Shown in pieces: positions 7,824 to 16,926 of a stretch of 64,000 bases of DNA. The notes below the pieces were generated by a model that was not told the origin of the DNA, ran no database searches, and saw nothing but the letters and a program-made list of their open reading frames with translations. The first letter of the stretch is position 1. Every line of letters starts with the position of its first letter. Made by a program: the position numbers and the translations under genes. The stretch comes from Mycolicibacterium neoaurum (GTDB lineage Bacteria; Actinomycetota; Actinomycetes; Mycobacteriales; Mycobacteriaceae), in contig NZ_JAQIIX010000002.1 of the NCBI RefSeq assembly GCF_036946495.1, positions 2,356,001 through 2,420,000 on the forward strand, given 5' to 3'.

Positions 7824-9058
7824 CAGCACCGCGCCGTATCGCATTGATCGCGTCGAATCGCCACCCCATTCGGCAGCCGTTTGCCGGTGGACTGGAGACC
7901 CACGTGTGGCATCTGGCGCGTGCTCTGGTGCAGCGCGGCCATCACGTATCACTTTTCGCCGGCAGCGGTTCCGACACCGGCCTGGCCTGTGAATCGCTGC
8001 GGGTGCACGAGATAACCCTCTCCACCGCCGCTCAAGCCGATGTGTCCATGCCGGCAGCGTCGTTCATGGCCGATCATCATGCCTACCTCGCACTCATGCT
8101 CGATCTCGCCCACGGCGATTCCGAGCACTACGACATCGTGCACAACCACAGCCTGCATCACCTTCCGGTGGCGATGGCACCGATGCTGTCCATCCCGATG
8201 TTGACCACCGTGCACACGCCACCCACCCCGTGGCTGGAATCTGCACTGGCCGCGGGCAGGGGCGACGGAACCCGCATCGCCGCGGTGAGTCGGCACACCG
8301 CAGCCGCATGGCGACACGTCTGCGGGGAGATCCGCGTCGTCCCGAACGGCGTTGACACCACAGCGTGGCGACTGGGGTCCGGAGGGCACGAGCTTGTCTG
8401 GTTCGGCAGGATCACTCCCGAGAAGGGCACCCATCTCGCGATCGCGGCAGCGCGGAAAGCCGCGCTGCCATTGCTGATCGCCGGCCCCATCTCGGATCCG
8501 GCCTACTATGAACGTGCCGTCGAGCCCGAGCTCGACGGCCGGATCCGGTACGTCGGGCATCTGGCCCACGCCGAGCTCGTGGCACTGGTCGGGGCCGCTG
8601 CCGCGGTGCTCGTGACGCCGATGTGGGATGAGCCCTACGGACTGGTGGTGGCCGAGTCGATGTCCTGTGGCACACCGGTCGTCGCGTTCGACCGTGGTGG
8701 TATCGGTGAAATGCTTGATCCGCGAGCAGGCCGACTGGTGCCGTCCGGGGACGTCACCGCGATGGCATCGGCCATCCCGGAAGCGGTCGAACTGCCACGC
8801 GCACAGGTGCGGTCACATGCCGTGCGGTGCTGTTCGGAAGATGCGATGGTGCGGACCTACCTGTCGCTGTACACAGACATGCTCACCACGGCGGGAGATG
8901 CGGACGATGATCGGCTATTACGTGCACCATCACGGCTACGGACACCTGGCGCGGGCGATGAGCATCACCGAGCGGATGACTCGATCGGTCACGGTGCTCA
9001 CCAGCCGAGAGGTGCCACGGGACAACCCGTTCACGAATGTGATCGCGCTTCCGCGTGA
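7820..9058 (+). CDS. GT4-type glycosyltransferase with an anomalous C-terminal extension
   Basis: This GT-B enzyme has a glycine-rich acceptor loop (QPFAGGLETHVWHLARAL, near residue 22), VVPNGVDT in the linker, WFGRITPEKGTH at the donor-domain start, and a donor-binding E-x7-E region (DEPYGLVVAESMSCGTPV). All are hallmarks of GT4. Normal GT4 sequence ends near residue 360. The frame then runs about 50 further codons, rich in Arg and His, across the start of the next gene, giving a 150-nt overlap. That tail looks like out-of-frame reading of the neighbour, so an ancestral stop may have been lost. Sugar and acceptor are unknown. Confidence 0.85.
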   Translation: MTAPRRIALIASNRHPIRQPFAGGLETHVWHLARALVQRGHHVSLFAGSGSDTGLACESLRVHEITLSTAAQADVSMPAASFMADHHAYLALMLDLAHGDSEHYDIVHNHSLHHLPVAMAPMLSIPMLTTVHTPPTPWLESALAAGRGDGTRIAAVSRHTAAAWRHVCGEIRVVPNGVDTTAWRLGSGGHELVWFGRITPEKGTHLAIAAARKAALPLLIAGPISDPAYYERAVEPELDGRIRYVGHLAHAELVALVGAAAAVLVTPMWDEPYGLVVAESMSCGTPVVAFDRGGIGEMLDPRAGRLVPSGDVTAMASAIPEAVELPRAQVRSHAVRCCSEDAMVRTYLSLYTDMLTTAGDADDDRLLRAPSRLRTPGAGDEHHRADDSIGHGAHQPRGATGQPVHECDRASA

Positions 9059-9893
9059 TGACGTCTCCGACACGGTGCACGAGCCCACCGCGCATGGTGC
9101 GTTGCATTGGTCGCCGCACTTCGACACCGGCTACACCGCCAGGATGACGGCCATCGCCGACTGGGTACGCGATGCCCGGCCGGAAGCCCTCGTCGTCGAC
9201 GTCTCGGTGGAGGTGGCGACCTTCGCGCGCCTGCTGGGGATCCCGGTGGTGGTGATCGCGTTACCCGGTAACCGCACCGACGCCCCACATGTTCTGGTGC
9301 ACACCCTCGCTGACCGCATAATCGCCGCGTGGCCTCGAGAGCTCCGAGTTCCCGAATGGCTTCGGCCCCACGACCACAAGACCGTCTATGTCGGCGGTAT
9401 CAGCCGATTCGACGGTCGCCGGGCTCCAGACCGCACCGCTACCGGAAACGTCGTGGTGCTTTCGGGCGCCGGCGGCGCCGACGCAGTGCAGACCACCGGA
9501 GCCGAATTCGCCGACTGGACGTGGCTGGGCGGGCAGCACGGGCAGTGGATATCCGATCCGTGGCCGCACCTGGCCGGGGCGGATGTCATCATCACCCATG
9601 CGGGGCAGAACAGCATCGCAGATACGGCCATCGCCGGGCGCCCGGCGGTCGTCATCCCCCAACGGCGCCCGTTCGACGAACAGCTCACGACGGCAACGGT
9701 ATTGGATAGGCATGGACTGGCGACCGTGGCGTACGAGTGGCCGGAGCCCGATGGCTGGGCCGAGCTGATCCGGCGTGCGCGCGGGACCGGCGGTGAGCAG
9801 TGGCGCCGCTGGCATGTGCAGGGGGCAGCCGACCGCGCAGCCGCCGTGATCGAGGAGACGGCGCGGGCATGCCGGGGCGTGGTGTCGGCATGA
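8907..9893 (+). CDS. MurG/UGT-like glycosyltransferase (GT1/GT28 type)
   Basis: The protein of about 328 residues opens with a GYYVHHHGYGHLARAM loop, the G-x-G-H motif of MurG/UGT acceptor domains. It ends with IITHAGQNSIADTAIAGRP followed by VVIPQRRPFDEQ, which is the donor nucleotide-sugar binding site of GT1/GT28 enzymes. The ATG at 8907 is preferred to one at 8898 because GGGAG sits at proper distance. It lies inside the same operon as the other glycosyltransferases, and its own stop overlaps the next start (ATGA). The product is not identifiable. Confidence 0.8.
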   Translation: MIGYYVHHHGYGHLARAMSITERMTRSVTVLTSREVPRDNPFTNVIALPRDDVSDTVHEPTAHGALHWSPHFDTGYTARMTAIADWVRDARPEALVVDVSVEVATFARLLGIPVVVIALPGNRTDAPHVLVHTLADRIIAAWPRELRVPEWLRPHDHKTVYVGGISRFDGRRAPDRTATGNVVVLSGAGGADAVQTTGAEFADWTWLGGQHGQWISDPWPHLAGADVIITHAGQNSIADTAIAGRPAVVIPQRRPFDEQLTTATVLDRHGLATVAYEWPEPDGWAELIRRARGTGGEQWRRWHVQGAADRAAAVIEETARACRGVVSA

Positions 9894-10762
9894 GAACCGC
9901 GGTCATCACCACCGTCCACGGGCGCGGCGCGCACCTGCAACGCCAACGCGCCGGGTTGGCGGCCGGTTCGGTACGGCCCGACCTGCAGGTCGTGGTCGCG
10001 ATGGATGATCCCGAAGTGCATTCCCGGCTAGCGGGCGCGGCGCTCCCCACCGCCGTGGTCGAGTGCGCCGCAGGAATGGACGGTCTCCCGCTGGCCCAGG
10101 CCCGAAATGCCGGTGCAACAGCGGCTTTGGCCGACGGTGCGCAACTGCTCATCTTCCTCGATGTCGACTGCATACCCGCCACCACGATGGTGCAGCGCTA
10201 CCGTGACGTGGGCGGAACACCGTCACACCGCGACGCGCTGCTGTGCGGTCCGGTCGCCTATCTTCCGCCCCCGGGGCCGGCCGGCTACCCGGCGACCGGC
10301 CTGGACCGATTGGCCGACCCGCATCCTGCGCGGCCCGCACCGCAACCGGACACCGTGCTACCCGGCAGCGATCACCGGTTGTTCTGGTCGCTGTCCTTTG
10401 CCGTCACCGCACCCACCTGGCACGTCATAGGCGGATTCTGTGAGGAGTACTTTGGCTACGGCGGCGAAGACACCGATTTCGCCCAGACCGCTGCCGCGCT
10501 CGACGTGCCGTTACGGTGGGTCGGGGGCGCCGATGCATTCCATCAGCACCATCACGTCAGCGACCCGCCCGTGGAACATGTGCGCGATATTGTCCGCAAT
10601 GCCCGAATCTTCCAGCGGCGCTGGGGCTGGCTACCAATGGCCGGCTGGTTGGACCAGTTCGAGGCGCGAGGTCTCATCACCAGGGACGTTGCCGGCTCCC
10701 CCCAGCTCACCGGCGACGAGTCATGTTTGGTGCGGTCGACGGAGGGCACCCCGGCGATATGA
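9890..10762 (+). CDS. GT2-fold glycosyltransferase with galactosyltransferase-like C-terminal part
   Basis: This 290-residue GT-A enzyme shows an N-terminal ITTVHGRG strand, the metal-binding DxD in IFLDVDCIP, and a C-terminal FGYGGEDTDFAQ that resembles the GGxxxEDxD-type acceptor motif of the Glyco_transf_7C group. No membrane helix is evident, so it probably acts in the cytoplasm or on the inner membrane surface. Start and stop overlap both neighbours by 4 bases (ATGA), a strong sign of coupled translation within the block. Confidence 0.8.
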   Translation: MRTAVITTVHGRGAHLQRQRAGLAAGSVRPDLQVVVAMDDPEVHSRLAGAALPTAVVECAAGMDGLPLAQARNAGATAALADGAQLLIFLDVDCIPATTMVQRYRDVGGTPSHRDALLCGPVAYLPPPGPAGYPATGLDRLADPHPARPAPQPDTVLPGSDHRLFWSLSFAVTAPTWHVIGGFCEEYFGYGGEDTDFAQTAAALDVPLRWVGGADAFHQHHHVSDPPVEHVRDIVRNARIFQRRWGWLPMAGWLDQFEARGLITRDVAGSPQLTGDESCLVRSTEGTPAI

Positions 10763-11415
10763 AGGCTTCAGAGCTGACGACCGTGCCGTTCCGCGCGGGC
10801 GCCGCGTTGCGAGACGCCCGGTTGTTTCATCCGAGCGGTGCGCTGGTCCACGGACGGATCACCAGGACCGCCGAACCCGGGAAAGGCCTGCCCATCGGCG
10901 ACGGCGAGGTGATCGGTCGGATGTCCAAGGGCATCGGGACACCGGCCGGATTCCCGGATTTCGCGGGTCTGGCTTTCCGGTCGCAATCCGACGGGCAGCC
11001 ATGGGATGTGCTGATGGTGTCATCGGCGGCGAGGGTGGTGCTGACACCGGCGACATCGTGGTCGACGGCGACCTTTTCCACGCTGATGCCCTTCGGATAT
11101 CGCAACAAAATCCATTGGCTGCGTGCCGAACTGGTGTCGCCGAACGACTTTGCCGGCTTGGATGTCGCAGAGATCCGCCGCCGACTGCCCGAGCAGCCGC
11201 TGGTGGTCAGCATCGAACAGGCCGAGGGCTCGGGAAAATTCGGTCCGCTGGCGGTACTGGAGTTTGATCGCGACCTGGAGGATGCCTGGCCCGAGGACAT
11301 CGCCTTCGATCCCACCCTCAATCACGCGAACGGCGTGTCGCTACTTCCCGGGTGGCTGACGGCGTTGCGCCGCCGCGCCTATCGTGGCAGTCGTCAGGGG
11401 CGCGACGCCGAATAG
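10759..11415 (+). CDS. Uncharacterised enzyme of the glycosylation operon (catalase-related / 'phosphodiesterase'-annotated type)
   Basis: 218 residues from an ATG that overlaps the preceding stop. The pattern MSKGIGTPAGFPDFAGLAFR followed by VLMVSSA and FSTLMPFGYRNKIHW is reminiscent of an actinobacterial family often labelled 'phosphodiesterase' that has remote similarity to the catalase core. I cannot confirm a haem ligand or catalytic residue. Its last 22 bp overlap tail-to-tail with the convergent molybdopterin enzyme gene. Operon position suggests a part in the same glycoconjugate pathway, but that is inference. Confidence 0.5.
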   Translation: MKASELTTVPFRAGAALRDARLFHPSGALVHGRITRTAEPGKGLPIGDGEVIGRMSKGIGTPAGFPDFAGLAFRSQSDGQPWDVLMVSSAARVVLTPATSWSTATFSTLMPFGYRNKIHWLRAELVSPNDFAGLDVAEIRRRLPEQPLVVSIEQAEGSGKFGPLAVLEFDRDLEDAWPEDIAFDPTLNHANGVSLLPGWLTALRRRAYRGSRQGRDAE

Positions 11416-13610
11416 TGCGCCTGGTCGTCCGCGGTTTGCCGGACCGGCTCCAGTCGTACCGCCACACCGTTGAGCACCGACATGCCCGCCAGCGCTTCCA
11501 GATCCTCGGGGCGGTTGGAGGTCAGCTCGTTGACGTTCACACCGGGATTGGCATTCGCCAGCCGCCAGCCGCCGCCCTTGTGTCCCCAACCCTGCGGGAT
11601 GGCGATGGTGCCAGGTCCGACCTCATCGGTGATCGACACGTCCAGTTCGATGGCACCGTTCGCCGAGACGACTCGTACCCGACCGCCGTCGGCAAGACCG
11701 GCTGACGCCGCATCGGACGGATTGACCCGGGCACGTTGAGTGCGGTTGCCCTTCATCAGGATCGGGCTGTTGTGCATCCAACTGTTCTGGGAACGCAGTT
11801 CCCGGATCCCGATAGCCGACAATGGGAAGTCCACCGTCGTGCCGGGCGCCTTCCCCAGTCGAGCCACCTCGGTGACGATCTCGTGAGGCGCCAGATCGAC
11901 CTTGCCGCCGTGGTGGGTGACCACGTCGGCCAGCACGCCGTGCGGTGCGTGCTCGGCCAATACGACGCCGTGCGGACGCTCGCGCAGCCGAGCAGGGTTG
12001 AGTCCGCCGCGGCGCAGCCCGAACCGGTCACCGTAAGGGCCGACGCGTAGCAACGTGTGCATCATGCGTTGCGGGGTGACGCGCACACCGTGTCGTCGCA
12101 GCCACCGCAGGACCGGGTTCAGCGGAGCGAGGGCGCCGGTGGCAAAGAGCGACAGCCCCATCCGCTCGGCTAGATCCTCGAAGACCTCCCATTCGGGACG
12201 CGCCTGCCCGTATGCGGGCACTACCGGTTCAGCGGACTGTAGGAACACCGTCGGACTGCACGCCGCGTATGCCATCGGCAGGTCGTCGCGCTCGAGGAAG
12301 GTGGTGGCGGGCAGGATGTAGTCGGCGTGCCGGTTGGTTTCGTTGACGTACAGATCGAGGGACACCAGCAGATCCAATTTTCCCAGCGCGGACTCAAGGG
12401 CAGCGCTGTTGGGGACCGACAGCACGGGATTGCCCGCGAGCACGAACAGGGCCCGCAGTTGTCCTGCTCCGCTGGTGGTGATCTCTTCGGCCATCAGTGC
12501 TGCCGGGAACGAGCCGAAGACATCCGGGAACCCGCCGATGCGCGACGTTTTGGTGTTATAGCTGAACGCACCGGACTTCTCCCCGAACTCCTCGACCGGG
12601 ATCACCTGATGCGACATCAGGGCGCCGCCGGGACGGTCCAGATTCCCCGTCACGGTGTTGAGCGCGTCGATCAGGAAACTGACCAGGGTGCCGTGATGGC
12701 CCAGGCATGCACCGGTCCGCCCGTAGGCCACCGCGGTGCGGGCGGTGGCGAAGTCGCGGGCCAGTGCGCGGACCGTCCCCGCCGAGATTCCGGTGCGGAT
12801 TTCGGTGGCCTCGGGTGGGAAGTCCGCGCAGAGCGCGCGCAGGGTTTCCGCGCCGACGGTGTGTGCCGTCAATGCCGCGTTGTCCTGCAGATTTTCGGCA
12901 AACACCACGTTCAACAGCGAGAGCATCAACCAGGCATCCGAATCGGGGCGGACCGCGACATGTTCGTAGGCGGCGGCTGTTTCGGTGCGGCGCGGATCGA
13001 CGACGATCACGCGCCCGCCGCGCTTGACGATGCCGGCGAGGTCGTCTTTGATCCGCGGTGCGCGTAATGCGCTGCCGTGGGAGACAAGCGGATTGGCGCC
13101 CAGCATGAACAGGAAATCGGTGCGCGGCAGGTCGGGGAAGGGGATCTGGGTGGCGGCACCGTAGAGCAGCTTGCTGGCGACGTAGCGGCTGTTGATGTCC
13201 TGTGATCCCGCCGAGTACAGATGACCGGCCCCGATCCGCTTCATGAACAGTCCCGACCACAGGCTGGCCGCGTACCCGAATGCGGAGGGGTTTCCGAGGT
13301 ACTCGCCGACGGCATCGCCACCGTGCTCGGCAAGCACGCTGTTCAAGCGAGTGGCGATGTCCGCGAGTGCCTCATCCCAGCTGACGGTGGCAAAGCTACC
13401 GTCGGGCCGGCGCCGAAGGGGGTGCAATACCCGGTCAGGATCGTTCTGGACGTCGCTGAACGCGATCCCTTTCGGGCAGGCGCGACCCCGGGAGAGCGGG
13501 TGGTCCTTGTCGGGGCGAAGTGAGAGCAGACGGCCATCTTCGACGGTGGCGATCAGACCGCACAGCGGTTCGCAGATGCGGCAGTAGGTGATCTTCTTCT
13601 CGACGGTCAC
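11394..13610 (-). CDS. Molybdopterin-dependent oxidoreductase, DMSO-reductase family
   Basis: A 738-residue catalytic subunit. The GTG at 13610 is chosen because GAGGAGG sits just upstream; an in-frame ATG at 13685 lacks this. The N-terminus has a [4Fe-4S] site, C-x2-C-x3-C (YCRICEPLCG) and a fourth Cys in GRACPKG. Molybdopterin-binding segments follow (FLFMLGANPLVSHGSA, VVDPRRTETA, GRTGACLGHHG, LAGNPVLS). A C-terminal dinucleotide-binding domain ends with the PQGWGHKGGGWRLANANPG region. No twin-arginine signal is seen, so it is probably cytoplasmic. No partner subunit is adjacent. The substrate is unknown; formate or an oxyanion/organic compound is possible. Confidence 0.88.
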   Translation of the reverse strand: MTVEKKITYCRICEPLCGLIATVEDGRLLSLRPDKDHPLSRGRACPKGIAFSDVQNDPDRVLHPLRRRPDGSFATVSWDEALADIATRLNSVLAEHGGDAVGEYLGNPSAFGYAASLWSGLFMKRIGAGHLYSAGSQDINSRYVASKLLYGAATQIPFPDLPRTDFLFMLGANPLVSHGSALRAPRIKDDLAGIVKRGGRVIVVDPRRTETAAAYEHVAVRPDSDAWLMLSLLNVVFAENLQDNAALTAHTVGAETLRALCADFPPEATEIRTGISAGTVRALARDFATARTAVAYGRTGACLGHHGTLVSFLIDALNTVTGNLDRPGGALMSHQVIPVEEFGEKSGAFSYNTKTSRIGGFPDVFGSFPAALMAEEITTSGAGQLRALFVLAGNPVLSVPNSAALESALGKLDLLVSLDLYVNETNRHADYILPATTFLERDDLPMAYAACSPTVFLQSAEPVVPAYGQARPEWEVFEDLAERMGLSLFATGALAPLNPVLRWLRRHGVRVTPQRMMHTLLRVGPYGDRFGLRRGGLNPARLRERPHGVVLAEHAPHGVLADVVTHHGGKVDLAPHEIVTEVARLGKAPGTTVDFPLSAIGIRELRSQNSWMHNSPILMKGNRTQRARVNPSDAASAGLADGGRVRVVSANGAIELDVSITDEVGPGTIAIPQGWGHKGGGWRLANANPGVNVNELTSNRPEDLEALAGMSVLNGVAVRLEPVRQTADDQAHYSASRP

Positions 13611-13699
13611 GCTGTCCTCCTCGGTCGCGGACTTCCGCGAGGTGTGCTGGCCGTCACAGTAAGCGGCCGGTGAGGAGGCGAGCAAGCCTCAACGTCGAG

Positions 13700-14167
13700 T
13701 CAGAGCACTGTGCCGCTGATTCGCCAATCGCCGTCTTCCTTCTTGAAGACAATTTCGCCGGCAACGCGGAGGTTCTGTCCGCGCTCGGATGGATGTCGCG
13801 GATCGGCGAATGAGGCGATCAGGTGGCCGACAGCGGTCATCTCGCCGACCGCTTCGACGATGAACCTCTCGATTGCTGCGGGACCGTGCATTTCGACAGC
13901 GGAGCGTAGGACGGCTGTCAGTGGCGGAGACGTTGAGTCGGCACCGCGGTAGCCGATGCCGTCTAATGGATGCGGGTTGCCATTGCCGATTGTCGAGAAC
14001 TCAGGAACTCTTTGGTCGTCGTTGAGCTCGCTCACGAGTTCCTCGACCAACCGCAGCAATGCACCGTGCTCCTTGCGTTCAACACGTTCGGTCACGATGT
14101 CCGCGTAGAGCCAGTATGTGCACGCTCCGACAAGCACGGAGATCAGGGCTATCGCCACCAAGTGCAC
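13700..14167 (-). CDS. Small membrane-anchored/lipoprotein-like protein, paralogue A
   Basis: The GTG at 14167 is preferred because GGGAGGG lies upstream and it aligns with the start of paralogue B at 18272-18742. The protein of about 155 residues starts with one hydrophobic segment containing VLVGACTYWLY, which is either a transmembrane anchor or a weak lipobox. The soluble domain shares with paralogue B the stretches TAVGHLI, FADPRHPSER and WRISGTVL. The size and the ending ...FKxxDGxWRISG look like an NTF2/SnoaL-type fold, but that is only suggestive. Local G+C is lower than flanking housekeeping genes. Function is unknown. Confidence 0.7.
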   Translation of the reverse strand: MHLVAIALISVLVGACTYWLYADIVTERVERKEHGALLRLVEELVSELNDDQRVPEFSTIGNGNPHPLDGIGYRGADSTSPPLTAVLRSAVEMHGPAAIERFIVEAVGEMTAVGHLIASFADPRHPSERGQNLRVAGEIVFKKEDGDWRISGTVL

Positions 14168-14232
14168 AGTGCCCTCCCGTGTTTCGGATCGTGTTGGCTG
14201 CTCATCGTCGGGCCGACAGACCACCTCCTTGT

Positions 14233-14790
14233 TCAACCAGGTGATCTGCCTCGGATTGTGAGAATTTTCGGTAGTCGCGGGAGACGTGGACGGCCAAATG
14301 TCGTGTTCTTGACAGCGTGACTGAAGCCCGGGTTCTCAGCGATGAGCACCGTGATAACGCTCGGGCCCGATGTCGGGAACTCGGCCGGTGGATGATCGAA
14401 ATAGATTGTTTCGATGGTGGTTTCGGTGAAGACACTGACGTGAAGTGTGGCTGGCTCGCCGAACAGCAGCTGGCGATCCGGGCTCCGCGCGTCACCGATC
14501 GCCAGCACGCCACTTCCTACTGTGAGCGGTCCACGGAACACAAGCCTGCCGAGTCCCCGTGTGTCAGAACCGACCAGCACTCGGGCGCGAACTCCTGTGC
14601 TCAGGAGCTCTGCCTCATGAACGCTCAGTGTGCGCACCCACAAGGCATGCACGGACCCGACCCTGTCGACAGTGGACGCGGTGCCGTCCACATAGGCGCT
14701 CGCACGTCCGTGAGCTCCGACATCTTCGATCACCACAACCGATCCATCGGGTGTCACCCGCGCGTCACAGAGCAACGTATTCATGGTCAT
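14233..14790 (-). CDS. Hypothetical protein, 185 residues
   Basis: Unrecognised. The protein is beta-rich and soluble in appearance, with no signal peptide or membrane helix. It has a repeated valine-rich pattern (VVVIEDVGAHGRASAYVDG) and a basic C-terminus (RPRLPRLPK). Two ATGs (14790 and 14784) are possible starts. It lies upstream of paralogue A on the same strand, with a 65-bp gap, and is divergent from the MspA gene, so it may share a regulatory region with the porin. Confidence 0.55.
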   Translation of the reverse strand: MTMNTLLCDARVTPDGSVVVIEDVGAHGRASAYVDGTASTVDRVGSVHALWVRTLSVHEAELLSTGVRARVLVGSDTRGLGRLVFRGPLTVGSGVLAIGDARSPDRQLLFGEPATLHVSVFTETTIETIYFDHPPAEFPTSGPSVITVLIAENPGFSHAVKNTTFGRPRLPRLPKILTIRGRSPG

Positions 14791-14984
14791 GGCCCCCTGA
14801 CCTCACCGTTCCCCACGCCTGGCTGCCAATGCTGCAAGTCATAGCCAGCCCACTCACATTTACATGATTAACGTGTCACTCGCAATATGAAGACGATCTC
14901 GCCACTTCCGCTTGACACGTCAGTCAGTTATATGTGAGCTTGACGTCGCACACGTTCTGATCAGGGCTGCGGGGGTACCTGGCC

Positions 14985-15752
14985 GTGTGTAGCAAACGGG
15001 GGATTTGTGGCGTGTTGGCGATGGTTGGTGCCGGTGGTCGGTGCTGTCGCGGCGTGTGGGCGGGTGCGGTGATCGCCGGTGTGGCGTTGTGGGGTGCGCC
15101 GCCGGCGGGTGCGGCGCCCCAGGTGATGCCCGATCGGTGGACGCAGTTTGTCACCGATGACGGGTGGGTGGTGGATGTGAACTCCACCCATGAGGTGATC
15201 GATCACATCGACAACCTGGCGGGGGCCTCGAACTCGTGGCAGGCGCGGGTGAGTCTGCGTGCCGAGGCCCGTATCAGCGGGACCGGGGGCACCCCGATTC
15301 AGGATGCGCAGTTGGAGGCCGGGTACTTCGTGGGGTGCCGCACCGATTCCTCGGCGGGGGTGGAGGTCGGCGGGGATCTGGGCCTGGATCTCAATCAGCA
15401 GGTCGGAGCCGGGGTGTATGGCGGCGGTTTCGGTGAGGGCCAAGGCGGTGCCGGTGGCGGCGGTGGCGGCGGTGGCGGTTTCGCCGGTGCGCAGGCCAAC
15501 GCGTCTGTCGGGGCGACCGAACATATCGGCGGCTATATCCGGGTTCTGCTCAAACCCGGTAGGCATGTGCAGGTTCCGTTGGATCGGATCAGTCTGCGCA
15601 ACATGAGCGCGGTGTCGAATCTACGTGAGCAGAACATTGTCGCCGATGGGTGCGGTGGCCAGGTCAAGATTCAGTCCTACACCACCATCAGGGTGCGCAC
15701 CGATAACGGTAATGACACCCAAACCCTCTACGGCGAGCCGAAGGACCTGTGA
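14985..15752 (+). CDS. MspA-family outer-membrane porin
   Basis: 255 residues from a GTG start. A signal peptide with a hydrophobic core ends near GAPPAGAAP, giving a mature N-terminus like MspA. Family landmarks follow: VMPDRWTQFVTDDGWVVDV, HIDNLAGASNSWQARVS, LEAGYFVGCRT, GGYIRVLLKPG and a C-terminal GCGGQVKIQSYTTIR strand. MspA proteins form octameric pores in the mycobacterial outer membrane. This copy has an unusually long poly-glycine loop (residues about 150-165) between barrel strands. The next gene starts within its stop (TGATG), so the porin and a second secreted protein are co-expressed. Confidence 0.9.
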   Translation: MCSKRGICGVLAMVGAGGRCCRGVWAGAVIAGVALWGAPPAGAAPQVMPDRWTQFVTDDGWVVDVNSTHEVIDHIDNLAGASNSWQARVSLRAEARISGTGGTPIQDAQLEAGYFVGCRTDSSAGVEVGGDLGLDLNQQVGAGVYGGGFGEGQGGAGGGGGGGGGFAGAQANASVGATEHIGGYIRVLLKPGRHVQVPLDRISLRNMSAVSNLREQNIVADGCGGQVKIQSYTTIRVRTDNGNDTQTLYGEPKDL

Positions 15753-16921
15753 TGAGCGGTGGGACACGCGCACTGTCGGTCGCGGTGAGCAGGGTGTCGG
15801 CCGCGTTGGTCGTGATGGCTGGTGTGTGTGTCGAGCCGGCCGTGCCGGTGGCGGTGGCCGACCCGCCGCCGCCGGTGCAACCGGCAATACCGCGGCCGAT
15901 GCCTGCCGATCCGGGGCGGGTCAATCCGATTGGTGGGGCGCGGGTTTCTTCTACGACGCCGCAGGGGGAGACCGCGGGGTTGGAGCCGGCGTTGGCCGCC
16001 CAGGCCGAGCGTGGTGAGGCGACCGTGCCGATGTGGGCCAAGGACGGCATTTTCGTTCCGACGCTGCACCCCAACCGGCATCTGGTGCTGCATCTGCCCG
16101 GTGAGCTGGGGTTGGGGCCGGCGGCGTGGACCGGTGACGGTGGCGGGATCTATGGCAGCAATGACCTTGAGTACCTCGTGCGCCCGGTCACCGGCGGCGG
16201 TGTCGATGTCACCATCACCCGTAAGTCGGCGTTCGCGTCCTCGACGATTGCTTTCGGTGTGAAACTGCCGTCGGGAACGCATCTGCGCCAAGGCGACAAC
16301 GTTGTGCTCGTCGAGACCGATGCCAGCCCGGGACGGCCTGCCGCGGTGATCGGAACCTTCAGCGTGCCGGCGGCCCACGACCGTGATCAGAGACCGTTGC
16401 CCGTGACGCCGGGTCTGGGGCCGGGATTTGCGCTCGGGCAATCCGATCTGACCATCGATGTGGGACAGGCCAACATCTTTGCCTTCCCGGTCCAGATCAT
16501 GCTGTCCTACCGGGCGTCCGATCTCGCCACCACCGGAGCACCGACACCGAACTGGGCCGGCATCCCCGCGGCCGCGGCAGATGTGGTGACGACGGGCGTG
16601 CCAGACACCGCCCCCGATGTGCTGCCACCGGCCGCATCGGGGGTGGCCTGCCCGGCCGGGATCAACGACTACCGCAGCCCCGACGGCAGGGTCGCCGACT
16701 TCGCCGCCGCGTGCGCGGCGTTGCAGCAATGCGCGGCCACCGCACCGGAGCAGACCTCGCTGACCGCCTGCCAAAACCGGCTTCTGGGGCACATGTCGAT
16801 CGCGTGCGTCAGCACCTTCGGCCAAACCGGACCCGACTACCAAGCCTGCACCCACACCGCCGAAACTGCCGTCACCGCAGCCAAAGCCACCATGACCACC
16901 CCCACCGGAACAGGGGAGTAG
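15752..16921 (+). CDS. Secreted protein coupled to the MspA porin
   Basis: About 389 residues with an N-terminal signal peptide ending near the AVADPPPP stretch, then a Pro-rich segment. A beta-rich domain (VPTLHPNRHLVLHLPG, ITRKSAFASSTIAFGVKLPSG) is followed by a small Cys-containing helical C-terminal domain (CAALQQCAATAPEQ, CVSTFGQTG). I do not recognise the family. Its ATG overlaps the porin stop, suggesting it works with or through the porin. A degenerate inverted copy of its C-terminal part lies at about 19600-19810, so this gene type has been duplicated locally before. Confidence 0.7.
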   Translation: MSGGTRALSVAVSRVSAALVVMAGVCVEPAVPVAVADPPPPVQPAIPRPMPADPGRVNPIGGARVSSTTPQGETAGLEPALAAQAERGEATVPMWAKDGIFVPTLHPNRHLVLHLPGELGLGPAAWTGDGGGIYGSNDLEYLVRPVTGGGVDVTITRKSAFASSTIAFGVKLPSGTHLRQGDNVVLVETDASPGRPAAVIGTFSVPAAHDRDQRPLPVTPGLGPGFALGQSDLTIDVGQANIFAFPVQIMLSYRASDLATTGAPTPNWAGIPAAAADVVTTGVPDTAPDVLPPAASGVACPAGINDYRSPDGRVADFAAACAALQQCAATAPEQTSLTACQNRLLGHMSIACVSTFGQTGPDYQACTHTAETAVTAAKATMTTPTGTGE

Positions 16922-16926
16922 AGGAT

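Noticed and set aside
15420..15500. Possible frameshift in the MspA poly-glycine tract
   Set aside because: The frame is continuous and the barrel motifs on both sides are in register, so this is a length-variable Gly loop, not a frameshift.
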